Source of the DNA: Aphis gossypii | Lineage: Eukaryota; Arthropoda; Insecta; Hemiptera; Aphididae | Direction: 5' to 3' | Assembly: GCF_020184175.1 (NCBI RefSeq) | Contig: NC_065530.1 | Span: forward strand, 64,767,260-64,831,259 | Length of the DNA stretch: 64,000 bases | Shown: positions 14,301-26,091 of the stretch, piece by piece | Layout: every line of letters begins with the position of its first letter | Position numbering within the stretch: position 1 is the stretch's first letter | Position numbers and translations under genes: made by a program | Notes under the pieces: model-generated | Seen by the model: only the letters and a program-made list of their open reading frames with translations | The model's database searches: none | What the model was told of the DNA's origin: nothing

Positions 14301-17300
14301 CAGTTAAATTATTATACAATTTGTAGTTAATTAATATTAAATTTATTTTATTTTATATTTTATAGCTCGAAACTTCGATCCAAAAGGAGCAGAAGAAATG
14401 TTGAGAACAGTGAGTAGTTTTAATACAATAAATGATTCAGAAATATTATTAGTCTGAAACACTTGAAATATACCTATAGGTGTTCAATAAGTTTGAAAAC
14501 GATAATTAGACTAATTGAAATTGATAAACAATAATATGCTCTAACGATGAGGTTATTATTTTACGTTATAAATATACAGCAGAGATATCTTGTATTGCTC
14601 CGTGTAGATATTAAAATATGTATACAGTAATTAAGAAATTTCAAACATTTTGAACACCTGATATAGTACACTAAACATAGTATCAAAAATATTGTATGAG
14701 TACTGTTGTTGAACAGTTACCTGCAGAATACCTAATAATAATCAGAGTGCTTTATATTTTGTATAATTTGAATAAATTCGTTCTGCATTTAAACAAAATA
14801 TATTTCACTAAAGCATATTATGATGAATATTATAGATTATATTTTATTATATAGTCAATGAAATGGCGGGAAGAGTGGTCGATCAACAAGGACGATGGCT
14901 GGCAGCCACCCCAAGTGCTGGTCGACTACATGCCGAGCGGTATCAGCGGCTTCGACAAGGAGGGATCGCCCGTTGTTGTGCTTCCATTCGCCGGGTTCGA
15001 CGTGTGTGGCCTACTCAAATCAGCCCCGCCAAAAGACATGGTCAGGTTCTTAGCACAAAAGCTTGACTCGTACTTAGAAGTTGCCAGGCAATCGTCGTTG
15101 AAACACGGTCCAAAAGCATCGCAGGTGTGCTGTATCGTCGACCTGACCGACTTTAACCTAAGACAATTCACTTGGAGACCAGGTAGATTATTATTCAGTC
15201 ACCCTTAGTTATCATTTATTATATTGCATATTTGATATGATGTTAAAATTCATTCACAGAAATTATTGATATTAACTTTTAAAATTTGAGTTTAAACATT
15301 TTTAAACCAAACAAAATGTTTCGATATTAAACATTTTTATACTATAAAAAATAAATATAAATATATGAAAGCAGTATAGCAAGTTTTTAAGGGTATTATT
15401 TTTATGTAAAGTTACCAAAAGTTGACTATTCAATGTGTATTTTATTATCTAAGCATAAAAGAATATTCTAACATTATTAACGATAAAATTAGTGCCCCTT
15501 CCTTCCCAAATAAATTGCTGATTATGTTTTAATTGTCTGAAATAGTGTTATGACAATATGTTATTCCCGCATTCTCTTATACATTTTACTGTTTTTATAT
15601 TATGATTGTAACTTAAAATACGTAGTATCATACTGTTTGTTATTTATGTATAAAACTATACTTCATTTTAGACACCATAATACTGCTTTAATTACAAAGT
15701 AATTGTACAAGTCATTTTATTTAAACAACAACATAACAATTAGTTAAATGTCATAATTTTCTGGAGTGTGACTAAGATTTATGATCGTGTTGTTTTTGTG
15801 GTTTGCTTAATTCCTGATGAATTAGATATTTTATATTAAATTCGAACTTGTACGACTGTATTAATTATATACATTATACGTAGATAAACTAAAAATAGTC
15901 TCATCAAGCACCACACGTCCATGTTTAAAAATAATTGTCAATCTTTATGGTAAACTTTTTAGGTAACTACATTATTGAAGTGTCGAACAGGAGCCGTAGT
16001 TAATGATCGATAGCTGTTCGTATACGGTTCGTCTAGGGCAGCATTAATTATCTATATAATAGAGGTCGGTCGGAACGTATTTTACGTATTACATTATATT
16101 TATATCACAAAAATATATGCATAAGTCATCTTCACAATATATTATTCAGATCTGTTTCTTCGTGTGTTAAGTCATTCAAATTCTACCCTAAGATTGATCT
16201 CTCGTTGATAATTACGTTATCGCATTACGTTTCACAACTAATTGCATTTTACATCAATTTTTATGGGACCGCTTAAAAATTTAAATAACAACAATCTGAC
16301 ATTGGATATTTATTGTTATAATATATAGCGGCAGAAATGACAATCAACTTGTTGCAAATGTACGAGGCCAATTACCCAGAAATATTGAAGGCATGTCACG
16401 CGATTAATGGTGTGTATATATTTTATGTATATCATTTTTCTAACCACGGATCACTTCCGTCTCTGTGACGCATGTAATACGCACATAAGTATATTGTGTT
16501 ACAATATTATTTATTTTACGGTTTTCAGCTCCCAAAGTGTTCACTTTTGCATTCAACATACTTAAAAACATACTTACCGGCAACACAATGAACAAGTTTA
16601 TAATATACAAAGCGGACCCGAGTAAGTGGAAACCTGCGTTGGCCAGCACAATCGACAGCGACCAGTACCCAGCGTTTTTGGGAGGCTCCCTGAGGGATCC
16701 CGATGGCGACCCTAGATACTTAACCAAGGCTAGTTAAAACACTTATTTCTATTTTGTTTTTTTTTTTTTATATAAATGATAAATTATTTCGAATAACATA
16801 TTTTGAATATTGGTTTAGCGTTTGACTTACACAGCTTTATCCTTTCGCCAAAAATCCTGCACACCCTCGAAATGAAATATTTCAAGGCTCACGAGTGTAA
16901 AAAATGATTATCCAATTTTTGTTTCTAATTATACCTTCACTCGGTTTTGATAGAGCACCACGAAAACGCGTGATAAATTTTGATGACGTTAATAAATGAT
17001 TATCTACTTAAAAAAAAAAAAAACCCATAATAATATAACGTATGATAGCTTAACACGCGCGATCTTTACGTTCAGGAGTCAACTGTCTGACTCACGCATC
17101 ATCCAAACGGATTATATTTAAGTATTAACATGTAACATATATAATATATGACCATGTATTATATTGTATATAATGCGTGGCTTTGTTTCCGCCGACTCCG
17201 CGATCGTTTGATTCTTTTACATTTATTGCTATTGACATTGGAAATTCGCAAGTAACTCATTAAAAATACGAACATCGTAGTATTGCACACAAACGAACGC

Positions 17301-20300
17301 CTCTCGTCCGGTACCCCGTCATTGTAAACATATTATTATATGTTTACTTGGACATTATAATGTTGTTGTTAGTTATTACTTAATAATTACGCTAGTATAC
17401 AATACCGAATTGCAGTAATCGAATAAAACAAAACTCAATAATAGCTGTAGGAGTTTAAATCACGGATTAATATTAATCCAGGGTTTAAATATACCTAACT
17501 ATATAATAACTACCTATTTTATATCTTTTTTAACCAACGGCAACTACCTTATGCAAACAAAATAATAATATTTTTTTCAAAAAAAAATCTAAATAAGTTG
17601 CTGTGTGAGCACCTTTCTTTTAAATGTGAATTTTACAAAATCCTTTCTTACGAAGTTATTGTTAACCAACTATTAAAATTCTCAATTTCTTTCTTATATA
17701 TAAAGTTTAGGTTCTATACATTAATTCTCTATTAATCAGAACAAATTTTTATATGTTCCTATATATATATATATATTATGCGTGGCGTTAATTTATATCG
17801 TTTTTTTTTTTATGATGAATTGGTTAATGGCAATTTTTTAAACTTAATTTTAAAAACAAACTTTATCCATTTGTTTATGCTTTGTTTATAAAATCGTATA
17901 TTACCTACTTTTAGAAGTTGACTTATTTTCATTTCAGTCTAATAATTTATGAATTTGTGACTTATGAATATAGTCTGTACGGTATAACTATTAAGAAATA
18001 ACAATATTATTTTCTTATTTTACGAGCCAAACACAGTAATATTAATTATTAACAATAGGTGCCATATTGAATATCAAAATTAACATGCATTGTACTATTG
18101 TTTGAACATTTTATTTTTGTTGTTAATTAATCGCAATGTGTATTATTATAGATAAATCAAGGAGGAAAAGTACCAAAGGAATTATACTCAAAAAATGACA
18201 AAAAACTTACAAATTCTGATGACATGACATTAGTAAATATTAAAAAAGGCGATAAATTATACCTGAAATACACAGTTACTGTACCACAAAGTTTTCTGAG
18301 GTAAATTTTACAATCAAATATGAATTTAAAAATATTTAAGATTAAATACTTCAAATGGCAAATGTTTTAAGTTATAAATTATTATATTAGGCAAATATAT
18401 ATAATCAATCAATGATTAGGTATAAAATTATTAATTATAATAATACATATATATGATTTAAATTTAAATTTATTTTATTCAAATCTAAAAAAATGAAGGT
18501 GGTTAAATAAATACCGCCTCGTTTTATAGTAGCTATCAAGTTGGTCACTATAATAGATGTGTTAAATTTTAATTCAATGATACATCATTGTAAAAAAAAA
18601 ATGAATGAAAAGAGGCGATCTCTCAGAATTTAGCATAATATATATCACTTTATTTCATGATGATATGGTTTTTATATCACCTTACCGTAATACTGTGTGA
18701 ATAGGTTAATGGTATAAATAGGTAATTGCATAAAATTAATTTACATATTTTAAAAATATAATTACGTTTAGTAAAATTCATAATATACTTAAAAGTTTGA
18801 AATCACGATGAATAATATTATTGAATTATAACAAAATAATAAAATTATCATTGTTAAAATATGTAATTTTGTCTGAACTTGAATTTCAAACGTCAATAAT
18901 AATATTATGGTTAATGTTTATCAGATTTTTTATGTTTCAATAAATAACTTATAAAGTATCTTGTATTACATTTTCAAATCTTAGATTTGAATATTAAGAT
19001 TTAATAATTTTTTAACTACAAATAATTTGAAATCTTTTACAGCTTCAAACACTTACAAAAAAGTTACTTTAGATTTATGGTGAACTTGTTCTTTTAATTC
19101 CAGCATTAACAATTTACGAAGAACACTAAATATTCAAGAGTATATTTTTTAACAAAATTGTCAATATTTATAGAAAAAATATCGAAATTTTCAATTGTTC
19201 ATAAAAATTTCAGACAATGTGAAAAATTTTAGAGTTTCTACAGTTATAAATTTTTTAATTAAAATAAAAATAAATTTTATCGAACAATAGTTGAGTGTGA
19301 AAATTCTCGTTTGGGTTTATATCTTTTAGTTTTTTCTCGATTTTTAAGAAAAGTACTGGGAACTTTTCACTTTAGACCCCACAAGCATTTTTACCATTCT
19401 AAAAAACAATGAAAATAAAACTAACATACATTATTGTTCAACTCAGAATCTATATGTTCTATAATATACTTATATAAACAGAAGAATTTTTTTTTTAATG
19501 TTTAATGTGCAACTATTTTACATAAGGTGGCAGTTTAAAACAGAGGGACATGATATCAAATTTGGTATATTAGCAACGGATTCAGAAAATATACAAACAG
19601 TAATAATGCCAATAAAGAAAGTCGCATGTCACGAGTTCGAAGAAATTGGAGTAATCAAATGCAAGCATCCTGGAGAATGTAATTTATTTTTTCGTTATCT
19701 ATCTATATTATAATATATCCAGACTAAATTATTTTTACACAAATTAAACATGTTTATTATACACTTTATGTATATAATATATTATATAAAATTCCAATAA
19801 GAATGATTAATGATCATAATTTGACAGTGATTAACATTAAATAGGTACTCATTATTTCAAAGATAACTTTTTATTTTTTGAAAATTAAAAACATGTAATC
19901 TAGTACATTTTTATTCTAGCTTTATTTTTCTATAAGATTTCAATGAACTTTTAGATTTTAAATATGAACCGTTACACTCAGTTTTTAAAAATCTGGAATA
20001 CAGTATTTTTATGACAGTTATATGCATAAATATCGAATATTGTGTGAATAGTTTGTTTTTATTAGTAACGGTTTGAAATTTAGTATTTAAATATTCTAGA
20101 TTTATACATAAAACTGTATTAAAATAATACAAAATTCGAGTTTTATATTAATGCTGGTAATAATCGCACTGTATCAAACTCGCTAACAAATGTATAATTA
20201 AAAATTATTTGCATTCCAACAGATACAGTAGTATTCGACAACAGCTACAGTTTCATACGTGGCAAAAAACTCGCATACAGCATTCGAATTGCACTGCCTG

Positions 20301-20353
20301 TAAAAGAAAAAACCATCGGTACAATCGATAAGATGGTGAATATGGAAGAATAA
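3623..20353 (+). CDS. SEC14L2: SEC14-like protein 2 (CRAL-TRIO + GOLD), nine coding exons
   Basis: Cytosolic lipid-binding/transfer protein of the SEC14-like (supernatant protein factor/tocopherol-associated protein) family, expected to carry a hydrophobic ligand or phosphoinositide in the CRAL-TRIO pocket and to contact Golgi/vesicle proteins through the GOLD domain. Coding exons: 3623-3679, 13184-13256, 14366-14409, 14855-15182, 16329-16409, 16529-16728, 18152-18300, 19527-19678, 20223-20353. Phases agree throughout and give 404 aa, the size of human SEC14L2 (403). Landmarks: N-terminal CRAL_TRIO_N helices (about residues 10-60, with DDCFLLRWLEARNFDPKGAE), CRAL-TRIO core (about 75-245, with RPAAEMTINLLQMYEANYPE and PKVFTFAFNILKNIL), then GOLD (about 260-390, with LRWQFKTEGHDIKFGI and VVFDNSYSFIRGKKL). 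The end of exon 6 requires a GC donor (see separate entry). Intron 1 is 9.5 kb and may hold another promoter. Confidence 0.93.
6721..6876 (+). CDS. Candidate alternative first coding exon of the SEC14-like gene
   Basis: A CpG-rich island inside intron 1 contains an ATG (6721) opening 52 codons that end at GCG|GTACGA, a fair splice donor in phase 0. Exon 2 of the SEC14-like gene (13184) also starts in phase 0, so joining them keeps the frame: the alternative N-terminus would end TTALRLAFA and continue LRRSVADLKLDEK. This resembles the layout of the main first exon, which ends QRFALMK before the same residues. The exon would add an acidic/Gly/Cys-rich leader. A (GC)n run lies just upstream (about 6660). 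The call rests on composition, open frame and phase only; transcript evidence is absent. Confidence 0.4.
6877..13183 (+). other. Rest of intron 1; possible noncoding exon near 10.2-10.37 kb
   Basis: Mostly AT-rich intron. A less AT-rich patch at about 9880-10560 includes a block ending GCGGCAGAG|GTAACC (donor at 10375-10376) that could be a noncoding 5' exon, but its ATGs are closed quickly by stops, so any role would be untranslated. Simple repeats include a T-run near 6905-6930 and a run of ATAA/AAT repeats near 11351-11385. I see no other gene. Confidence 0.3.
13499..13684. mobile_element. hAT-type MITE (186 bp) in intron 2 of the SEC14-like gene
   Basis: The ends form terminal inverted repeats: TAGTGGTCTCAAAC at the left and GTTTGAGACCACTA at the right, the form seen in many hAT elements (CAGTGGTCTCAAAC...). 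Flanking 8-mers ACATAATC (13491-13498) and ATATAGTC (13685-13692) match at 6 of 8 positions, consistent with a decayed 8-bp target duplication. It has no transposase, so it is non-autonomous. Confidence 0.7.
16726..16737 (+). other. GC-AG splice donor at the end of SEC14-like exon 6
   Basis: Homology to SEC14L2 (DPxGxP..xxKINxGG) demands joining ...RYLTK to INQGGKVP at 18152. That requires exon 6 to end after AAG at 16728 and the intron to start GCTAGT. The nearby GT at 16733 would shift the frame against the next exon. GC-AG introns are a minor but genuine class; the flank AG|GCTAGT is close to its consensus AG|GCAAGT. If the intron were retained, translation would add Ala-Ser and stop at 16737, giving a 263-aa protein without the GOLD domain. 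Confidence 0.7.
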
Positions 20354-20436
20354 GTTACATAAGAACGGTGTAAAAGTATAATAGCATTTAATGACTAATA
20401 TTAATTGTAAGTCGAATTGTATTATATAATACCTCT

Positions 20437-21109
20437 ATCAGAACGAGTGGCTTATTTAGGGGTTTTCCGCCTAGAGGCACTTTCCAATTTACCGCCTTTC
20501 CCTCCCTATCCCTCCTAAATATATTTATAAAACATTTGAATGTATAATTCGTTATACTATTATCTTATATAAAAAAGATTTATTATTAATGAAAATTAAA
20601 TTGCATCACGTAATATCTTCTTTTGCAATTTAAAAATTAATTACTCTTAAAACCTTATATTTTTCTTCTATTTTTTCCTCGGCAAATGCATCGATTCAAT
20701 CATCACAATTTAAAGTCGACAGTAAATTCCACTTTGATATTTACTATACTGTCTATATTATTATATTTTAATCCACAGTATGAGAAATCGAACCCACACT
20801 CTATGCACGCATTTTTTGTTACCTATGTGCATAGTGCGTACTGGTTCGTACCATATTGCGTACTAAGTGTATAATATGTAGCTGTTTAATTATTTTGAGT
20901 GAACGGATGCAATTAATTAAACTTGTAATTATAAATTATATAATATATAATTTATGTAAAAACAATTTTTTTACTCAAAAAATTAGTAAAATTTAATTTC
21001 ATCAAATAAAAAATAATTTTAGTAATATTGTAAAAAAAAAATTGCCACCCTCCAAATGTCACTGCTCTAAGCCCGGACGTATAGGGCGTAATATGCCTCT
21101 GATCAGAAC
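20437..21109. mobile_element. Decayed hAT-like element just downstream of the SEC14-like stop
   Basis: A perfect 8-bp direct repeat ATCAGAAC (20437-20444 and 21102-21109) brackets 657 bp whose ends are imperfect inverted repeats (left GAGTGGCTTATTTAGG, right reverse-complement CAGAGGCATATTACG). Eight-bp duplications and CAG-type ends suggest hAT. It lies 84 bp beyond the SEC14-like stop codon and so may be transcribed as part of its 3' UTR. No transposase frame is visible. Confidence 0.45.
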
Positions 21110-22666
21110 CAAAGAACTTTAAATCAAATTATAAATACTTGTTTACAATTGAAATTTTAAATATATGCTCATACTATGCCTGGTTACGCTTAGAAAATGT
21201 AAAATAAATTGATATTTGTCATTCTATAACATAGAATCTATATGTTATACATTTAACAACATACAGCCATAGAATCAATAAACACGGCTATTGTTAAAAT
21301 TTTATCAAATTATATTTTTTGGATCCACACCCTGCACGTTCAACCATAAATCAGATTTTTTTAAATTTTTTTATACATCTATTTTATATATTATTTTTTT
21401 GATATTTTTATTCTAATAGAAAAAAAAGACGTGAAAACTCGAGAATAATTTGTATATGTTTTAAGGTACAAAAATTAAAGCTTTCAATATAAATATAAGG
21501 TACCTAATAACATTTTCAACATTTATTATTTTTGATATATTTTTTGAAATTCCAACAATATATTATTGACAGTTATTTTGTTTCCGTGTATATTATTATA
21601 TTATAATTATGTTATATATAAATAATATAATCATGTTATAGTATATTTTTCACAATAATTATGAAAATAAAACAAAGGACCTCTTAATTATTGATAAGTG
21701 ATGCATAGTTGTTAATTCAATACTATCTAAGAACTTCTATGAATTTATATTTATTATAAATAATTATCATTTTTGTTAATCATATAAGTATAATGTTGTT
21801 GAAATTTTTTTTCCAAAATTTAAATTCTATTTTTTATTATTATTATTTTTTTTTTGAGAGAGAGAATTATGTTATTAAGTTCTTACGTCATAAGTATTCA
21901 TTTTCTGAATGTTTGTATTTTATCTATGTATAATTATTATGTAATACAAACCATGTAATATTATTATTCTTAATATTTTATATCTTCAGTTTTATAAAAT
22001 TGTTTTAATTATTCTTTATTATTGTATATTTACCTATTTTTTTTATAATTAACTACAATAAATATTTCATTTTTTTAAGATCTGCATCTTTTTATACCCG
22101 GTAAGTATTAAATAAGTAAATATAGTAAATACACAAATGCGAATACTATATTACATTTTATTACTATACTATATGTCTGTATAATATATTTGTATTTAAA
22201 AAAAAAAAAAAAAACAATGATTTTCAATCTTTTTTACAATATACTTATATACTTATATACATTTATATATATATATATATATATACACAGTATACTAGTA
22301 TATACATATAAACCCTGCTAAAAACAAAAAATAAAACTGAAACCAAAAATGTTTTTTTCTCGAAAATATAACACAACGCACCACATAAGTTGTTTTTACA
22401 ATAGTTAAAAAATGTTTGTAATATTATTCACATATTTTTATAGTAATTTAGATAATAGCAAATATATTCATTAAACAGCTGTGAATACATATTAGGGTAT
22501 TATCAAACTTTATTTTTTCTTTGGCTAAAATCAACCAAAGATTAAACGTAAGTTATCAAACTAACTTTGTACGAAATAGTCCCACTATAGCAACGCTAAC
22601 GAGTTATATTTATTTAAAGTTTTTGTAATAAATATCATAAAACCAAATTAAACAAAATATATTATC
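21110..22666. other. AT-rich intergenic DNA with microsatellites
   Basis: Contains AATAAA-type words (e.g. near 21285 and 22057) that could serve the SEC14-like 3' end, a poly-A run near 22200 and a (TA)n run near 22267-22286. No gene recognised. Confidence 0.5.
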
Positions 22667-23134
22667 ATGAATCAAGAACATAATTTCCAAAAAACTAATA
22701 TTTTATTCGGATTTCATAAATGTATTTACTGTAGTAAAATAAACGTGCTTAAATCGGTCTATAAGTGCTTGGACTGTGACGACTATTGCCATCGGGTATG
22801 TCACAAAGAAAGCACAAATCTGACCGAAAATGATAATAACATAACGATAAATATACCAAACAACAAAAAACAGGATGTAAATCTATGCGTCAATAAAGAA
22901 CATCAGATATTAACGAAAAAACAACGCAACAAGGAAACAATTATCGAAGGATTTGTACAACCATTGACTGTCATGTTCTCTACTTTTATGAAAAGACGGT
23001 GTACGATAGACTGTGTTCTTGAAGCACTATACAAATTATTCCCAGAAGTACCTCATCCACCATACAACGGTTTTTTTTTTGGAAATTCAAATAATGCAAT
23101 ACGTGAAAATAAGATCATTAACAAAAATAAATAA
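22667..23134 (+). CDS. Single-exon protein with C1-like zinc finger
   Basis: An ATG opens 155 uninterrupted codons in DNA that is otherwise full of stops, ending in AATAAATAAA that could double as a polyadenylation signal. Residues 5-45 have the zinc-ligand spacing of a C1 (phorbol-ester/diacylglycerol-type) finger: H5, C19-x2-C22, C34-x2-C37, H42-x2-C45 (HKCIYCSKINVLKSVYKCLD). The spacing and the x-C-D-x-x-H style recall the atypical C1 domain of MgcRacGAP/RacGAP1 rather than DAG-binding C1 domains, but no RhoGAP domain follows. The last ligand pair is incomplete: a final Cys at the usual position is not obvious. The C-terminal half (FVQPLTVMFSTFMKRRCTID) is unrecognised. It could be a young or retro-derived gene, or a decaying fragment. 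Function unknown. Confidence 0.5.
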   Translation: MNQEHNFQKTNILFGFHKCIYCSKINVLKSVYKCLDCDDYCHRVCHKESTNLTENDNNITINIPNNKKQDVNLCVNKEHQILTKKQRNKETIIEGFVQPLTVMFSTFMKRRCTIDCVLEALYKLFPEVPHPPYNGFFFGNSNNAIRENKIINKNK

Positions 23135-24471
23135 ACACACGTCAAAAGATTTGAGTAATTGATAGTTTTGCATCGAAATTCCTGTAAAACACGCCATTAC
23201 TGTATTTATATTTTACTACTATATAATTAATAATTATACATAGATTTATATATATCCCCTAGACGACTAAACACATTATTTCATAGATATTTCATCTTAC
23301 ATTCTTTTAACTATATTTTGATTACTTAATAAAATGTATAATGATTATAAATAATTTATAATAATAATACAATCCTTCGACCTGTAACATGTTTGTGCAC
23401 CGAAGTATCTCGATTTGTCGCTTGCTCCGTATTCTGCTACCCGGTCATCGGCAAAGTAAAATCATAATTATAACATATTTTTATTTCAATATACGTTTAA
23501 GTATAATCCGTATAACGAGTGTGTTGTTTAACATTACATGCTCTTAAATTATAAACATTTGCGCTTTGAATAATAAGTTATTATTAACAAGTTTTTACTA
23601 AATGGATATTAAATATATATATATATATATATGTATTAATTGATTATAATTCATTGTGTAAACAATGAAGACAATTTAACAAATGTAATTCAAAAATAAA
23701 TTTTATGTTTTTGGAAAGAAAAACATTTTATTATCTTATAACAGCAGTCTACTATCTATTTACTTTTATTTAATAATAGTTCTTAGTCAACTACTTAAGA
23801 AGTCATATCTCATACTGTTATACATAATTAAATATTTTATAAATATTATTGTAATTATTTAGGTTTATGTATTATAAGTACCTACTTGAAGATATTTAAA
23901 AATGTAAATAAGATTGTGTTGAATTAAAACTGCCAACCGATTGAGCGTATTCAACACAAACACCTTAACAAGTAACAACTAAAATCACATTACACCCATC
24001 ACCTAACTGAATCTTCATTATCTTTTCCAGAGACGATTTTCTCATGACACATAGGTAGGTACTTAGCTAGGTACTCATGTTTTAATAACCTCATCTACGG
24101 TAAAATTGACTCGTCTTTTCTTCAAGATTATTTTAGTGTTCCTGCTTACATTACTCGTAACATTGCTCCTATTCTTATTACCCATTGGTGATTGGTCCTT
24201 ACTTAACTAAGTATTCAAATAATAAATCTATAGTTCGCATCGTTTGATATAAACTCAGTCGAATATTGAGCTACTCTTATTTTGATATGTTTTGTTTAAT
24301 TATATCTTATATGTGAATACTATAGGGTAGGTATAAGTATAGTACCTATAGCCACCTAGGTACCTAGACGCTTTGTAATTTTGGAATTATATTATATTAA
24401 AGAGATCACATTCACCCGTATTTCATGCCGGAACAACCGCGTAAATACTGATAACAGTGATAACATTACTC
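23135..24471. other. Intergenic, no gene; short GC-richer patch
   Basis: Mostly AT-rich. A patch at about 23375-23460 has noticeably higher GC and is open in one plus frame for about 35 codons, but lacks a recognisable motif, start or splice context. TAGGTACCTA-type words are frequent at 24050-24370. Confidence 0.4.
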
Positions 24472-24629
24472 GCTTGATTAAGGCACTAAATATATGGGTA
24501 TATGCTAAACCGCCATTTTGCGACTCGTTTATCAATGATAAAATAAACGCGGCAACATCGTAGTTCCATTGTATTATATGTGAAAATGGCGGCTTAGCAT
24601 ACCTATTATCTATAGTGCCCTAGCTTGAT
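24472..24629. mobile_element. MITE of about 144 bp with ~40-bp inverted repeats
   Basis: The left arm from 24480 (AAGGCACTAAATATATGGGT... then GCTAAACCGCCATTTTG) and the right arm up to 24621 (AAAATGGCGGCTTAGCATAC ... TATAGTGCCCT) are inverted copies over about 40 bp at roughly 80% identity. The 7-mer GCTTGAT occurs immediately outside both arms (24472-24478 and 24623-24629), a likely target-site duplication. The open frame at 24381-24563 simply runs through it and is not a gene. Confidence 0.6.
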
Positions 24630-26091
24630 CTCTTAATCCTGCATTTATACCATGGACCATGTATAAATAAATACTATATATGGGTGTTGTACAATTTTAA
24701 TTTTTCAACATTTCAAACTTACAATTTTCATTGTTTATAACAGTATTGTACATATATTTTTTTTTAATTTTTATTTAATAAATGAATATCATCACTATTT
24801 ATTTCCGTAGAAATTAATAGAAAAATGTGGTAATTAATTAATAGGCAGTAACGCTAAATACCCTTGCACGATAGAGACAGTAATCATAGAATGTAATTTT
24901 GTTAACATGTTTATTATAAAAAAATATGAATTTATCATTAAAACGTGCAACAAATTTAAATCAATTTTTTATTTCAAATGGATATTATGAAGATATATAA
25001 ACTAAAACTCGTTACTTAAAGACGTAGTAAGAATTATTTATCAAATTCATAACATTAGCACGCGATAACATAAATTAATATCATGTGAATGCCGATTAAC
25101 TAAAAGCAATTATTTTTAGTTATTACATTATATTACATTGAATGGTCATATCAAATATCATGATCGTTCGTTACCTGTTGAATACTTAAGATAAAAAATA
25201 AAAATATATATAGGTACGCGATAACGACCACGGGCCAGGCCAGTCAGGGTCATCATCGACGTTGAACAACATCCAAGGAGCAAACTCCGCCAGAATATCG
25301 GTCAAGATAAAAAGGTAACAATAGGTCTATGGTAACTCCGTCAGTTTTTTTTCTTACCTTTAATGGATATAGATAAAATATTGTTAAGGTTAAGATCGAT
25401 TCAAATTATTAATAATTTTATCTTCATATTATGTGAAATCAGGATTTCCAATGATGATATCGGCAGTAGGTAAGGCATACGTAAAGACGTATACTTTGGC
25501 GAACATAATCATTCGTAGTCTGCGTGTTTCCGTGTATATTTCTGATATTTCAATTACAATTACATGAGTAATGATGCAGCGGTTCCTCCTTGTTTGTGGG
25601 CTGATCAAAATGCAAATTTCAATCGAAAAACAAATGCCTGTAAATCCTTTCATAGTCATCTGAGAATACATTTCATAAAAGTCATCCGAATGTTCACATT
25701 TTTAGTAAAGTTCTTATCAAATTTCAAACCCAAACTTATACTAAACTAAATGTCATTTCTCAAGTAAATCAGATAAAAAATTCAAAATAAAAAAAATAAA
25801 AAAATGACAGTATTACAGGATGCGATGAATAGGTATACTAATAAAGAAATACAAAACTTAGAATATATTTGCAAATTGTATCACATCATTATAGTTTTCA
25901 TACATGACAATATTTATGACGATTATTTATTTTTTATTATATTTTATTATATTATGTGGACGATTATTTATTTATTATTTTTTTACTATGATTTATGTAT
26001 ATTTAATGTAGACGATTATACTGAACTACAAAATTAAACTTTTTTTAATCATCAGGGTTGAATATACATTTTTCTAAACCAATTTTTTATA

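Noticed and set aside
14863..15171. Other-frame ORFs over SEC14-like exon 4
   Set aside because: Exon 4 is fixed by homology and splice phase; the others are by-products of its higher GC content.
25804..26037. 77-codon ORF
   Set aside because: Low-complexity Tyr/Phe/Ile-rich sequence from AT-rich repeats inside a transposon-like unit.
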